Shown: positions 46,401-52,520 of the stretch, piece by piece
Numbering within the stretch: the stretch's first letter is position 1
Layout: every line of letters starts with the position of its first letter
From: Siphonodentalium dalli
Taxonomy: Eukaryota > Mollusca > Scaphopoda > Gadilida > Siphonodentaliidae
Length of the DNA: 64,000 nt
Direction: 5' to 3'
Assembly (NCBI GenBank): GCA_032622095.1
Contig: CP136064.1
Location: 46,699,573-46,763,572 of the forward strand
Position numbers and translations under genes: made by a program
Notes under the pieces: generated by a model
Told to the model about the DNA's origin: nothing
Seen by the model: only the letters and a program-made list of their open reading frames with translations
The model's database searches: none

Positions 46401-48593
46401 TAAATAGAAAATAATAGTAGGTGAGTAGGAATCATACTGGGGTAGTATCGTAAAAATAGTATAGGAGCCAATCAGAATGCGAGAAATTCAAGTGAGATAT
46501 AATATATTGGAATAGACTATTATTTATCTGGGTGGACGTGCAGCAATATTAGCAGATGGTAGACCAGCGAACACCATGGATTGATTGTTGCCAACCTAAT
46601 ACGTACACGATTAGATAGCGAACGATACTTAAGGTTAGGATTACATAAGTATCCCGCGTTAATCGGACGGGTGATGCCTATATATAACGTACTTTGGCGA
46701 AATAACTGAGATTTGTTTGAAAGAACTTACAACACCACAATTGATCGACTATGGTGAAATATAAGTCAAATTCTCTTTATCGGGTGCGTGTGTTTGTGGG
46801 ATGTTAGGGAAGCGCTCTTTAAAAACTCTTCTTCAAACATCTCGTTATTTCGTTAATAATCCGAGCCTCAATCCCAATCTCGCGTACCACGTGCTATTGC
46901 GATTTAATAGCAATCGCTAATCGTGAACCGCGATTAAGTATCTTTCGCTACCCAGTCGTGAGCGAAATGACTGTCAGATGTTTCAAAGCAAGTTTCGGGA
47001 AACACACGGTGCTATAATGACTGAAGGAATTACATATATATCTCATTGTGCGCATATAAACGATGTGGCATAAAATCTAAATCAACGAGCGGTATACAAC
47101 GCCATAATTATGTTCCATGGTTATATTTACTATAGTTAGCACCCATGTGGAGAGCATATTCATAATATATGAATATATGCATATGCGTTCCATTTAATTT
47201 GACAAATTCCGAATGAGATTAATAGAAGTGTCGAATTCAACGATAAGGTCATCCTGCAAAAGAACAGGGCGCAGTTCAGGATAAATTATCTTTCAAGGGA
47301 CGCATGTCCGATGATCTTGTCCCATACGGACCCATAGATAGCACGCAGTGAATGGACGAGATTGTTCATTTGTGACCCGCCATATCAAATCCAGTCGTAA
47401 GTCGGGATTTTTTTTACCCTGTGGTGCAGGGCGGTCCATACAGACACAACGGAATAAACAAAACATACTGTCTCTGCGCATTTGGCTATAGCAGAATAGC
47501 GGTATGATGGCGCATTGAATCACATTGAATCACACGCTCTGCCTTGCGGTTGTTTTTTAAACAACTAACAAACTAACACCATTTTTAAATTATAACACGG
47601 GGCCCCGCTCCTTTTTCAGCGCACCAGATGACACGCTCAGCTCAACCAAATATTAAATTAAAGGGACCCACCGGGACACCCCTCACACCCCATATTAAAG
47701 CTCGTGGGCTCTTCCCCAAATAATCCATCCAATCAATTCAATCAACTCCTTAACATTAATTCAATTATGTCCGCTTTTGCCGAGTTCGGACATGATTATT
47801 TTCTGTGTGCTATATCTCCAACAACAACAAACCGTGGGGTGAAGGAAAAGATCACTCGATCTTTTCGACCATCCCGGGCGCTTCGCGCCCATCTACTCAC
47901 TCACAAAACAATTTTTTATCATTTTTTTAAAATAAATGTTTCTGACAATTTTTAGGACATAAAATAAAAAACATCCATTACCCTGCAGGGAGCCCCACAC
48001 ATATATAGAAGCATATAGAAGAGTGTCGTCTGCTCATGTTTGTCTGGGGCTCTGTATGTGTGAAATTATAAAATTGTTAAAGAATACAAGAAAAAATATA
48101 TTAAAATTGTAAAAACATGTTAGGCCAATGCATTCTCTTATATAGGTCGCCTCGCATATATAAGAGAATGCATTGGCACAGGGTAAAAAAATCCCGACTT
48201 ACGACTGGATTTGATATGGCTGGTCACATTTGTTAAGAATCGCACTCGGTGGAATTATCGCCCCTCGCAAAATCACACACACAAAGAAGAAGGAATTGTT
48301 AGGCCATACCTATTTATACCTTTGGAAGGCCGTATTCGTGAGATCGCAAATGGCGAGGTTGTGTAGATGCGTTCAATGCACGCGCCTCATACCGGTCTCC
48401 TTGTGCTGTAGTTAATAGACCGTTTCTAAATGGATGTGTTACATTGTCGATATATTTTATTTCAGTTCCATGCACCGACAAGGCCAGAGGACGATTCTGC
48501 AGAAAAATGCAAATGAAAGGAGTGTGCGGCAGGAGCAAACGCATCCGCAAACGATGCAAAGCTACCTGTGGACTTTGTTCTTCGTCATATTGA
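7400..48593 (+). CDS. Astacin-family zinc metalloprotease with ShKT C-terminus (12 coding exons)
   Basis: Spliced coding sequence of 1,815 nt (604 residues plus TGA): 7400-7414, 10228-10324, 13188-13287, 31042-31124, 35016-35133, 36155-36221, 39628-39831, 41087-41213, 42701-42805, 44480-45133, 45515-45631, 48466-48593. All introns are GT-AG and all phases join. Predicted secreted endopeptidase: signal peptide 1-21, propeptide 22-76, RWRR cleavage motif at 73-76, mature domain from N77. Zinc site HEFGHAMGLHHE at 166-177 (His166, His170, His176; catalytic Glu167), Met-turn SVMHY at 221-225 with zinc-associated Tyr225. Likely disulfides are C118-C269 and C139-C158. Then come a six-Cys module (273-304), a Thr/acidic repeat (342-517) and ShKT modules (about 535-556 and 565-600). 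Metazoan astacins act in matrix processing, hatching, digestion and development; the substrate here is unknown. Confidence 0.93.
7701..7990 (+). repeat. Dispersed AAGGTACTC repeat, copy 1
   Basis: Begins TA-AAGGTACTCAATCCGAT and contains a CAA trinucleotide run near 7745. Related copies lie at about 52337 (+) and 63317 (-). The TA before the terminus suggests a Tc1/mariner-type miniature element. The far end is not clear. Confidence 0.55.
7991..8736. other. Intron 1 stretch without recognised feature
   Basis: AT-rich intronic DNA with no coding or repeat structure that I could define. Confidence 0.3.
8737..9833 (+). mobile_element. TIR element carrying a MADF/SANT-like fragment
   Basis: Inverted ends of about 55 bp at 8737-8790 and 9778-9833 share ttattatgg, gagtttggtg and taattaatatgcc. 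Inside, the frame ending at 9775 contains LLEEMELRESIW followed by ELYKDKKTRKR, which resembles the first two helices of the MADF/Myb-SANT-like DNA-binding domain found with PIF/Harbinger transposases. It stops before the third helix. I read this as a decayed element inside intron 1; the superfamily is a guess. Confidence 0.5.
10228..10324 (+). CDS. Astacin gene exon 2
   Basis: The acceptor is atttcag at 10221-10227 and the donor GTAAGA starts at 10325. It encodes the rest of the signal peptide (a hydrophobic VILVVIVLC core) and the start of the propeptide. It enters in phase 0 and leaves in phase 1. Confidence 0.88.
10432..10532. repeat. Small fold-back element in intron 2
   Basis: The arms contain ggataatattc and gtattcggt with their inverses around a loop that includes gaggcgcttgcgccg. 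No terminal duplication is visible. Confidence 0.5.
10533..11599. other. Intron 2 stretch without recognised feature
   Basis: Frames at 10499-10852 (+) and 10788-11018 (-) have no recognisable domain and overlap on opposite strands. Confidence 0.3.
11600..12055 (+). mobile_element. Probable Helitron 3' end
   Basis: The sequence ends in gccgggtaaccctgCTAG followed by T, the hairpin plus CTRR-T end expected for a Helitron. The 5' end is uncertain; I place it provisionally near the AT-rich stretch around 11600-11630. Confidence 0.4.
12668..13154. mobile_element. AAGGCCC-type miniature TIR element, copy 1
   Basis: Inverted ends AAGGCCCAATTAATTTTCGA and its inverse are flanked by TA on both sides (12666-12667 and 13155-13156). 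A sister copy is at 48663-49093. The right end lies only about 31 bp before the acceptor AG of exon 3. There is no coding sequence. Confidence 0.75.
13188..13287 (+). CDS. Astacin gene exon 3 (propeptide)
   Basis: The acceptor is taatccccag and the donor GTAAGT starts at 13288. It encodes residues 38-70, including VELDIKLT at the position where astacins usually have FxGD. Phase 1 in, phase 2 out. Confidence 0.88.
13322..14066 (+). mobile_element. Helitron-like element 1 of 8
   Basis: Starts TCTATTATATATTTTGGAAG after A and ends with a short hairpin (cccg-ac-gaa-gt-cggg with a bulge) and CTAG, followed by T. It is non-coding and rich in TGACCTTGA motifs. The 5' end carries a CTGT microsatellite. 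No Rep/helicase is encoded, so it is non-autonomous. Confidence 0.75.
14067..14859 (+). mobile_element. Helitron-like element 2 of 8
   Basis: Starts TCTATTGTATATTTTGGAAG immediately after the CTAG of element 1 and ends with the same cccggacgaagtcggg hairpin plus CTAG. It belongs to the same subfamily as elements 1 and 8, with a different interior. Confidence 0.75.
14860..16003 (+). mobile_element. Helitron-like element 3 of 8
   Basis: Starts TCTATCTATACTATATATTT and ends gccggtggcgggctaacctg-CTAG, the second 3'-end subfamily. It contains an internal duplication of about 335 bp (around 15047-15235 and 15382-15585) and then three copies of a unit containing ggtggagctatcgacttg. It is almost identical to element 5. 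Confidence 0.75.
16004..16989 (+). mobile_element. Helitron-like element 4 of 8
   Basis: Starts TACTATATATTTTGAGACTT right after the preceding CTAG (TA instead of TC) and ends in the gtggcgggctaacctg-CTAG hairpin end. The 3' half is a tandem array of about 123-bp units (starts near 16513, 16636, 16760, 16883). Almost identical to element 6. Confidence 0.72.
16990..18138 (+). mobile_element. Helitron-like element 5 of 8 (copy of element 3)
   Basis: Matches element 3 at an offset of 2,135 bp with about two substitutions seen (near 15811/17946 and 15853/17988) plus one extra 5-nt unit in the first 20 bp. The near-identity marks a very recent duplication or an assembly duplication. Confidence 0.75.
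18139..19124 (+). mobile_element. Helitron-like element 6 of 8 (copy of element 4)
   Basis: Matches element 4 at a 2,135-bp offset with no difference noticed. Together elements 3+4 and 5+6 form a duplicated two-element unit. Confidence 0.72.
19125..19765 (+). mobile_element. Helitron-like element 7 of 8
   Basis: Starts TCTACTATATATTTTGAGAC and ends cgccagtggcgggctaacctg-CTAG. The interior differs from elements 3-6 and includes TGACCTTGA motifs typical of elements 1, 2 and 8. Confidence 0.72.
19766..20204 (+). mobile_element. Helitron-like element 8 of 8
   Basis: Starts TCTACTATATAATTTGAGAA and ends with the cccggacgaagtcggg hairpin and CTAG at 20201-20204, followed by T. It combines a 5' end like element 7 with a 3' end like elements 1 and 2. 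Confidence 0.72.
20205..21329. other. Intron 3 stretch with minor inverted repeat
   Basis: A 24-bp inverted pair (20383-20406 and 20538-20562, core aagttgatacct) and C and G homopolymers near 20826 and 21160 are visible. The 118-codon frame at 20405-20761 has no recognisable domain. Confidence 0.35.
21330..23285 (+). repeat. Large inverted repeat 1, left arm
   Basis: Pairs with 28373-30340 in inverse orientation over almost its whole length; for example gaccatacatcgcgcgagga near 22768 has its near-inverse near 28870. It contains a 171-bp tandem pair (around 22050 and 22221) with a matching pair in the other arm. No transposase was recognised. The matching short frames at 21737-22057 (-) and 29592-29966 (+) simply follow the repeat. 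Confidence 0.85.
23286..23895. other. Inner spacer of inverted repeat 1, left part
   Basis: Contains degenerate repeats of a roughly 190-bp theme (ccgatcgtcacc, gtcgccagcagtcat) resembling parts of the arms. No exon is seen. Confidence 0.4.
23896..24356 (-). mobile_element. Helitron-like element, minus strand (a)
   Basis: Read on the minus strand it begins TTAATATATATTTTGGACAT and ends in a cccggacgaagtaggg-type hairpin with CTAC instead of CTAG. It carries the same TGACCTTGA-rich interior as elements 1, 2 and 8. The damaged terminus suggests an older copy. Confidence 0.6.
24358..24746 (-). mobile_element. Helitron-like element, minus strand (b)
   Basis: On the minus strand it begins TCGATTATACATTTTGGAAC after A and ends cccgaacgaagtcgag...CTAG followed by T. 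It abuts element (a), so the pair is again head to tail. The 389-bp interior is unlike the + strand cluster. Confidence 0.65.
24747..26132. other. Intron 3 stretch without recognised feature
   Basis: Includes a short threefold repeat of agttgacaaaactagtcact-like units near 25762-25815. Frames at 25212, 25684 and 25859 have no recognisable domains. Confidence 0.35.
26909..27118 (+). pseudogene. Coding-like fragment in TIR element (unknown protein)
   Basis: A 69-codon frame after a stop at 26906, ending at TAG 27116-27118, without an ATG start. The residue pattern (YTPEAASELFEVGNYTEAQL, then KIKKFPGFELVEYYGN) has a protein-like mix of charged and aromatic residues. It may be one exon of an element-borne gene. 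I do not recognise the family. Confidence 0.35.
27254..27538 (+). CDS. Hypothetical 94-residue frame in TIR element
   Basis: Starts at ATG 27254 (possibly inside an intron or exon boundary) and ends at TAG 27538. It contains a CDCHKPKKK segment and an acidic C-terminus (NPDEEKTDSSSQV). It may continue the fragment at 26909-27118 after splicing. No known domain was recognised; an overlapping antisense frame exists. Confidence 0.3.
   Translation: MNHSNEFAENTSICDCHKPKKKTPQDSCKNHTEGTCPYLSKARVRMSQLWHDNTSRQPPLRNALTRDNLQLHPLIDCLTILNPDEEKTDSSSQV
28069..28332 (-). CDS. Hypothetical frame between TIR element and right arm
   Basis: An 87-codon minus-strand frame with alternating hydrophobic residues (GIYIGITTSNIN, VIYFVNDVVLQDF) that would suit beta strands. 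There is no recognised family and no splice or promoter support. It lies in the spacer of inverted repeat 1 and may belong to an inserted element or be chance. Confidence 0.2.
   Translation of the reverse strand: MILRHVDFGIHVSIGFRIGGISLPDLYMFGIYIGITTSNINTSNVIYFVNDVVLQDFTPIEPLYSVVVTFVTFSQIKHDGIGNTYSQ
28373..30340 (-). repeat. Large inverted repeat 1, right arm
   Basis: Inverse partner of 21330-23285. The match runs from the inner end (tagcggtgaccca) to the outer end (ccggccaaattggccgaaat). Differences are scattered and small, so the arms either duplicated recently or are kept similar by gene conversion. Confidence 0.85.
30341..31041. other. End of intron 3
   Basis: AT-rich sequence leading into the acceptor tctatatatag of exon 4. 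No element was recognised. Confidence 0.35.
31042..31124 (+). CDS. Astacin gene exon 4 (processing site and mature N-terminus)
   Basis: Encodes K71 onward: RRWRR, then N77-A-S and WTNGIIPYTI, the conserved first strand of astacin domains (usually WPNGxIPY). Acceptor AG is at 31040-31041 and donor GTGAGT at 31125. Phase 2 in, phase 1 out. The N77-A-S sequon could be glycosylated right at the new N-terminus. Confidence 0.93.
31163..31505 (-). mobile_element. tRNA-derived SINE
   Basis: On the minus strand the head reads ccctggtccagtggttagcg, with TGGTCCAGTGG matching the pol III A box. A degenerate B-box-like gcgagtttcacc follows about 60 bp later. The tail has aagcgctttggcc-type motifs common at SINE 3' ends. 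It sits about 40 bp downstream of exon 4, antisense to the gene. A functional tRNA is excluded by length and structure. Confidence 0.6.
31919..32024. repeat. 35-bp tandem repeat, three copies
   Basis: Three near-identical units share acttcttatttgggtact and atttacgt. Confidence 0.8.
32290..32718. mobile_element. TTAA-flanked piggyBac-like miniature element 1
   Basis: Ends CCCTTTACCCA and its inverse are bounded by TTAA (32286-32289 and 32719-32722), the target and end type of piggyBac elements. The interior has a full 69-bp palindrome (32317-32385), an A/T linker, and only half of a second palindrome (from 32533), the rest deleted. Non-coding. Confidence 0.75.
32723..33379. other. Intron 4 stretch without recognised feature
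   Basis: Two copies of a short motif around gcattggaatgccttacc and its inverse (near 32792 and 33245) are seen, too far apart to define an element. Confidence 0.35.
33400..33895. repeat. GAT-rich imperfect trinucleotide tract with 90-bp duplication
   Basis: Long imperfect (GAT)n sequence. A segment that includes gtgcgaatcgacactcccgg occurs at about 33631-33720 and again at about 33804-33893. Long frames on both strands here (Asp-rich forward, His- or Ile-rich reverse) are artefacts of the repeat. Confidence 0.85.
33896..35015. other. Intron 4 remainder
   Basis: AT-rich with no recognised element. The sequence just before exon 5 forms an open frame upstream of the acceptor that is not coding in the spliced model. 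Confidence 0.4.
35016..35133 (+). CDS. Astacin gene exon 5
   Basis: Encodes residues 99-137, including VVIEAAISDWEANTCVDFV, the astacin helix A region with C118. Acceptor cgtatacag, donor GTAAGT at 35134. Phase 1 in, phase 2 out. Confidence 0.93.
35134..36154. other. Intron 5
   Basis: AT-rich, about 1.0 kb. No exon, TIR element or tandem repeat was recognised. Confidence 0.4.
36155..36221 (+). CDS. Astacin gene exon 6
   Basis: Encodes CWSYIGMNGGSQELSL and GCVW (residues 138-160), the disulfide-bonded loop before the zinc helix. Acceptor tatatttag, donor GTGAGT at 36222. Phase 2 in, phase 0 out. Confidence 0.93.
36411..36566. repeat. 76-bp tandem duplication in intron 6
   Basis: Two copies starting at 36411 and 36487 share aataacgaacca, ccggacgctttgggtcgta and tgtgacgtcaccaatta. 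They differ by a short indel. Confidence 0.9.
36567..37698. other. Intron 6 stretch without recognised feature
   Basis: Frames at 37172 and 37432 have no domains. A short (12-bp) repeat ataacgacacta occurs twice near 36760-36795. Confidence 0.3.
37699..37860. repeat. Long near-perfect palindrome in intron 6
   Basis: Arms of about 53 bp (37722-37774 and 37784-37836) meet at a centre near 37779 (ggccgctaggcc). Outer motifs acagttatc and gataactgt extend the symmetry. It is GC-rich relative to its surroundings. Frames on both strands across it are palindromic shadows. It could form a cruciform or a hairpin RNA in the pre-mRNA. Confidence 0.8.
37861..39627. other. Intron 6 remainder
   Basis: A motif like the outer palindrome end (ttatcgcccgc) recurs near 38752. 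A G homopolymer lies near 39532. No exon was recognised. Confidence 0.35.
39628..39831 (+). CDS. Astacin gene exon 7 (catalytic core)
   Basis: The whole zinc site and Met-turn are in this one exon (residues 161-228). HExxHxxGxxHE at 166-177 is intact, as is SVMHY at 221-225, so the enzyme is predicted active. Acceptor caatttacag, donor GTGAGT at 39832. Phase 0 at both ends. Confidence 0.96.
39832..41086. other. Intron 7
   Basis: AT-rich. No element or exon was recognised; overlapping minus-strand frames at 40324-41140 lack domains. Confidence 0.35.
41087..41213 (+). CDS. Astacin gene exon 8 (end of catalytic domain)
   Basis: Encodes residues 229-270, ending NIMYSCN, the usual astacin domain end with C269. 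LSYLDAAVMN matches the LSxxDxxxIN region of the family. Acceptor cttccccag, donor GTAAGT at 41214. Phase 0 in, phase 1 out. Confidence 0.94.
41440..42060. repeat. Low-copy repeat with cgaactgttg motifs
   Basis: Several imperfect copies of a motif like gagcgaactgttgac occur around 41465-41625. Inverse motifs ggcaacagttcg and ccaattgttg-like sequences follow to about 42060. It may be a degenerate inverted-repeat element; the ends were not defined. Confidence 0.4.
42061..42700. other. Intron 8 remainder
   Basis: AT-rich with no recognised feature. Confidence 0.3.
42701..42805 (+). CDS. Astacin gene exon 9 (six-cysteine module)
   Basis: Encodes residues 271-305 with Cys at 273, 278, 289, 291, 293 and 304 (CxxxxC, CQCYC, C). 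Such cysteine modules follow the protease domain in many invertebrate astacins; it is short for an EGF repeat and I assign no name. Acceptor ttgtttacag, donor GTAAGT at 42806. Phase 1 at both ends. Confidence 0.88.
43090..43945. repeat. Duplicated flank plus 9-bp minisatellite in intron 9
   Basis: A segment of about 50 bp (caaaatagaggtttaaatta onward) followed by (gtattatgg)n occurs at 43090-43185 and again at 43813-43945. The second array is longer. The 630 bp between them is single-copy; frames there have no domain. This could be a duplication of the array with its flank. Confidence 0.8.
44480..45133 (+). CDS. Astacin gene exon 10 (Thr/acidic repeat)
   Basis: Encodes residues 306-523. After a Thr-rich lead-in, 44587-45114 holds sixteen 33-bp units alternating TTEVDVTTDEM-like and TTDADVTTDEM-like 11-mers. 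The result is an extended, strongly acidic, Thr-rich spacer that would suit dense O-glycosylation. All units are in frame and of equal length. Acceptor cttataacag, donor GTGAGC at 45134. Phase 1 at both ends. The long frames on the opposite strand are shadows. Confidence 0.92.
45237..45405. repeat. Tandem duplication in intron 10
   Basis: Two copies of about 85-90 bp share gttctctcgtat, catggtcggta and gcggcacatttctattatt. They lie in the shortest intron (381 bp). Confidence 0.8.
45515..45631 (+). CDS. Astacin gene exon 11 (first ShKT-like module)
   Basis: Encodes residues 524-562. Four cysteines (535, 542, 552, 556) fit Cys 2 to 5 of ShKT; Cys 1 and 6 are absent. Acceptor ctttaaacag, donor GTGAGC at 45632. 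Phase 1 at both ends. Confidence 0.85.
45907..46222. repeat. About 172-bp diverged tandem duplication in intron 11
   Basis: Copies at about 45907-46050 and 46078-46222 share catgcattta, ctataaatacg and agaagttaactt-type motifs with moderate divergence. Confidence 0.7.
46223..47371. other. Intron 11 stretch without recognised feature
   Basis: AT-rich with no coding or element signal. Confidence 0.3.
47372..48227. mobile_element. GTGACC-type TIR element, copy with replaced left part
   Basis: The same ends as 6168-6584, with ATTT on both sides (47368-47371 and 48228-48231). The right half matches the first copy closely, including a palindrome at 48124-48177. The left palindrome is replaced by about 490 bp of unrelated sequence (about 47421-47908). 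Confidence 0.75.
48466..48593 (+). CDS. Astacin gene exon 12 (second ShKT module and stop)
   Basis: Encodes residues 563-604 and TGA at 48591-48593. Six cysteines (565, 574, 583, 593, 597, 600) match the full ShKT pattern, with a basic stretch RSKRIRKR. Acceptor tttatttcag; phase 1 in. A possible donor GTACTT at 48613 lies 19 nt after the stop and could join a 3' exon. Confidence 0.93.
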
Positions 48594-48662
48594 TCGACAA
48601 GATTACACAAAGGTACTTGCAGTGTTATGGCTCATTTGAACTTTTGAATTATGTGTACATTA

Positions 48663-49093
48663 AAGGCCCACTTAATTTTGAACCACCAGATCACATTATA
48701 TACAACATATTCCACATTATATACCATTTGGAAGAGGAAGCTCCAAAACATTGTATTATCAACTGATCGGGTCGAATAAACTGGGAACATTGTTCGAGGC
48801 ACTGAAGTGTGTTCTGTGATTAATTTTGATCCAGACTGTACTATAGAGTCTATTATTCCCAATGGAAGGGTAATGACTATCTATTAGTTTGAATTCTGAT
48901 GCATTATGGGTTTACAAGGGGGAAGTCTTGAAATGAATCTGAGAATCTCTATCACTTTGTGGACACTTCAAGGCCACAACTGTTCCGTATTCTGATGGAA
49001 TATATATATTTTTGGTTCCTCTTCCAAATGGTATATAATATGGGATATGTTGTGTATAATGTAATCTGGTCATTCGAAAATTAAGTGGGCCTT
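48663..49093. mobile_element. AAGGCCC-type miniature TIR element, copy 2
   Basis: Inverted ends AAGGCCCACTTAATTTT and inverse, with TA at both sides (48661-48662 and 49094-49095). It starts 69 bp after the stop codon. It contains an AATAAA near 48774 that could serve as a polyadenylation signal for an exon 12-terminated mRNA. Confidence 0.75.
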
Positions 49094-49253
49094 TAAATAT
49101 GTTTAGCATCGATAGTATGGGTCGATTAATACACGAACTACCGATATACAAACTAAATACATACTGAAGTAACTTAACGAAGCCAAAGGTATTTAACAGC
49201 TATTGTAGATTTCTCACACAGAAGTTAGACGAACATTCGTCAGTTTTACCATA

Positions 49254-50370
49254 ATCTGCTATATATTTGGAGAAGAGAACTACGTATATATATGTGTGTG
49301 TGTGTATATATGTGGGTACTTCATATAATCGAAAACGGCTGCGCGGATCGAGCTCAAATTTCGTATATAAGTGTACAACACTGAGTACTCCTTGACCCTT
49401 AAAGTGCGACCTTCGTTTGGATACAATGGGTTTCGCTATCGATTCGCTCGCGATCCAAGAGGCGTAACTCTACATTTTTTATATCTGTATATGTATATTT
49501 TTATATCCATATTCACTTCAAACTGCTAAACCCGTTGAGCCAAAACTTGCTGATACCTTCCAAAATATAGAATTTACATTTTCTGATATATACATTTCTT
49601 GTTACGGCTGAAAATCTTAGTCTATTTTCGATACATTCATATAAACAAGCTATAAAATTACATGCCTCAATGCGTGCTAACTCACGCAGCTTATCTCGCT
49701 GCTGAAAAATTCAGTAAATACGAGGCAGTGCGATACGTCTCCGAATCTGACGGGACTTCCACTGCCTTATCATTTGACCATCTCGTAAAGGTGGGGGGTC
49801 ACCACCCAAGCCGTGAATGCCAACAACAACGACATTGTTGGCGAGAAAATAATTAGTTAAAATTACTAAATTACTAAAATGCTATTTTTTCTTTAAGGCA
49901 ATGTGAGAATATTCGGGTCGCCCCCAAGCCATTGTTGGCGAGGAAATAATTAGTTCAAATTACTAAATCCACACAATGCTATTTTGTCTTTACGGCAATG
50001 TGAGAATCTTCGGGTGGCCCCAAGCCGTGAATGCCAACAACAACGACATCGTTGGCATACCTCTTTTAGGGACGGGTATCATAATTCCTCTTAATTAAAA
50101 AGACAGAATTAACTTATTAAAAAATGCGTGTTGTGTGATTCTTATGTCTGTCGTTCCTAGGAAGGGGGGAAATTTTCATCGGGTCAGTTTTTCTGCCCGA
50201 TGCACCGTAAATCATACCTCTTCTAGGGACGGGTACCATCATTTCTCTTAATTAAAAAGGCACAATAACTCATTGAAAAACAAAAAATTAAATTAAAGGC
50301 AGAATCAAAAAATAATTAAAAAAATGTAATGTTTCTGACCAACCACGCCAGTGGCAGGCTAACCTGCTAG
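49254..50370 (+). mobile_element. Helitron-like element in 3' region
   Basis: Starts TCTGCTATATATTTGGAG after A and ends gccagtggcaggctaacctg-CTAG followed by T, the subfamily of elements 3 to 7. It has internal tandem repeats (acggcaatgtgagaat, cttaattaaaaagg). Non-coding. Confidence 0.7.
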
Positions 50371-51183
50371 TGTGATATATAATAAGAAGTGACTTTTTTA
50401 TTGTGTCAAGCTGAAGATACTATTCCAATAGGTCTTGATTATGTCTATATGTGACCAGTCAACATATACTGTACATGGAGGCATCCATGTCCTCTATTTA
50501 GTTATATTTCGATGTCACGTTGTTCTCTCGCGCAACATGTATGTATGAACTTCCATTTCATATACCCCTTGTCTTGGTTACAATCAACTAAATATTTCCC
50601 ATAGGCGACAGTGTTAGGGTCAAGCCATCCCCACTATTCCCCCACGATTCATTGCCCTACTGAGCCAAACTTTAAATACTTTTGCGTGTAGAACTCCATG
50701 TCGGACATAAGTTGTCAAAAAAGAAATGGTGCCTCACCATGCTTATTCCTGGAATAAATTGGCATTTCCACAACTACCTCCTTTTGTGCACAAAATTTTA
50801 ATATAGAAAAATACCCCACCCCTACTAAATTTGGCAGACCAATGTAGCCGCTTGACGAACAATCCCACACAAATGGCCGAGGAATTAACATAGCCTATGA
50901 ATTTCTTTTTTCTTTCACATTAAACAACCGAAGATATTATACGCCATTCAGCTGCCGGTATTTTTTTTATGCTGACTCGAGTTTCCCTACACAAATGCCA
51001 ATGGGCATAATTTCATGTATTTAGTTGCTTATAACCTCTTGCACACAGCACCTCCCTGGGCTTTAGTGTTTATACATTTTCTGGTGACAACACACCATAG
51101 AACACGAGATACACATCTAGCTGATGTGATAGTGTATATATAAAGTGATAGTTAAACACGACATGCACGACTTGAATATTTAA
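50371..51183. other. Dispersed repeat remnants
   Basis: Pieces resembling 1480-2310 are present: tcccataggcgacagtgtta near 50598 and tttatgctgactcgag with gggcataat near 50968-51010, in the same order. These look like an older copy of an undefined element. Confidence 0.4.
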
Positions 51184-51575
51184 CCCTTTACCCAACAGAA
51201 GGGCCCTGTGCCAATGCATTCTCTTATATATGCGAGTCGACCATAGGTCGCCTCGCATATATAAGAGAATGCATTGGCTTAACACATTAAAAATTATAAA
51301 ATTGTTAAAGAATGTAAGAAAAAATGGTAAAAAGTGTTAAAAAAAGATTTGTTTTAGGCCAATGCATTCTCTTATATATGCGAGGCGACCTATGGTCGAC
51401 TCGCATATATAAGAGAATGCATTGGCACAGGGCATAACTGTAACTATCACAATGTGGTCAAGGAGCCGGTTCCAATGATATCCATATTTGTATGGTTCTA
51501 TTGAGACAGACCGAAGATATTTTAGGCTGTTGAAGCTTTATTTGGCCGGTTTTGGCCGGTTTGTTGGGTAAAGGG
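51184..51575. mobile_element. TTAA-flanked piggyBac-like miniature element 2
   Basis: TTAA at 51180-51183 and 51576-51579. It has both internal palindromes intact (51210-51278 and 51357-51426), so this is the most complete copy of the family. Confidence 0.78.
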
Positions 51576-51579
51576 TTAA

Positions 51580-52336
51580 AAAGTAACTACTCGAATTTTA
51601 ATCGAATAATTAGGATTTAGGAAAGACTGCTAAAATGGTATTTTGAAAAAAATAACAATACTACACGCATTTCTTCAAGTTTTCTAACTGTGAATAGTTT
51701 TTAGTCCAATGAGATCCCATCCGCTGCCACCACGGCTGTAGTAATTAAACTATGAGAAAGAAAGGCTGTCATTTTTTCTAAAGAGACGATATCTTTATTA
51801 CTATAATATGCAAACGAATTAAATCAGGCAACACATTGTTGAATCAAACTCGAATCACAAAAAGGTACAAGAAAACATGGTCGCAGTTAGCGGCGACACT
51901 CACTGCGTGTTGAGTCATAACAAGATCTACTGCGTAGCATATTGCTGAATCGGTGCACCAAGTTTAAAGCACGGAAAGTTACGGAAAATGGGATTAGTGT
52001 CTGCTATTTCAACTGCAAACATCTGACGCCATTTGCCACTGTGTAACATAACTACAATCAAACTTCTGATCGGGGCACGTTTCAAATATTATCACAAAAC
52101 AGACACAAAACAAACAGGTGAAGTAACTCAGCTGAACTTGCACACATTAGAAGTGTTTTAAAAGATAGATTTCCAATAGAAGTTGTTATGTTTTAAAAAT
52201 AACCACATTTGCTCTGCCACTTCATAGAAAATAATTGAAGGAATCAAATTTCCTGGTGACCGACTCTATCTCAAATTTATTATTTCACACCCAGAAGCTA
52301 TAAAGATATTTCAGGGAAGATATACACTCTATTTAA
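51580..52336. other. Stretch without recognised feature
   Basis: AT-rich, with no coding or element signal. Confidence 0.3.
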
Positions 52337-52520
52337 AGGTACTCAATCCGATTCGATGGTCCCCATATAATCAGATTCCAACAACAACAACAACAACAAC
52401 AACATTTTTAGAAATGCCGTTTCAGTTATCAGAATCGATTAATTGCCCAAAAATTAATGCTTACCACTGTAAAATTGCCCGAAACGTGTTATTATCAACA
52501 TGTTGTTCGACAAAAATTTG
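52337..52520 (+). repeat. Dispersed AAGGTACTC repeat, copy 2
   Basis: Begins aaaggtactcaatccgat, contains a CAA run, and matches 7701-7880 with moderate divergence. Confidence 0.55.
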
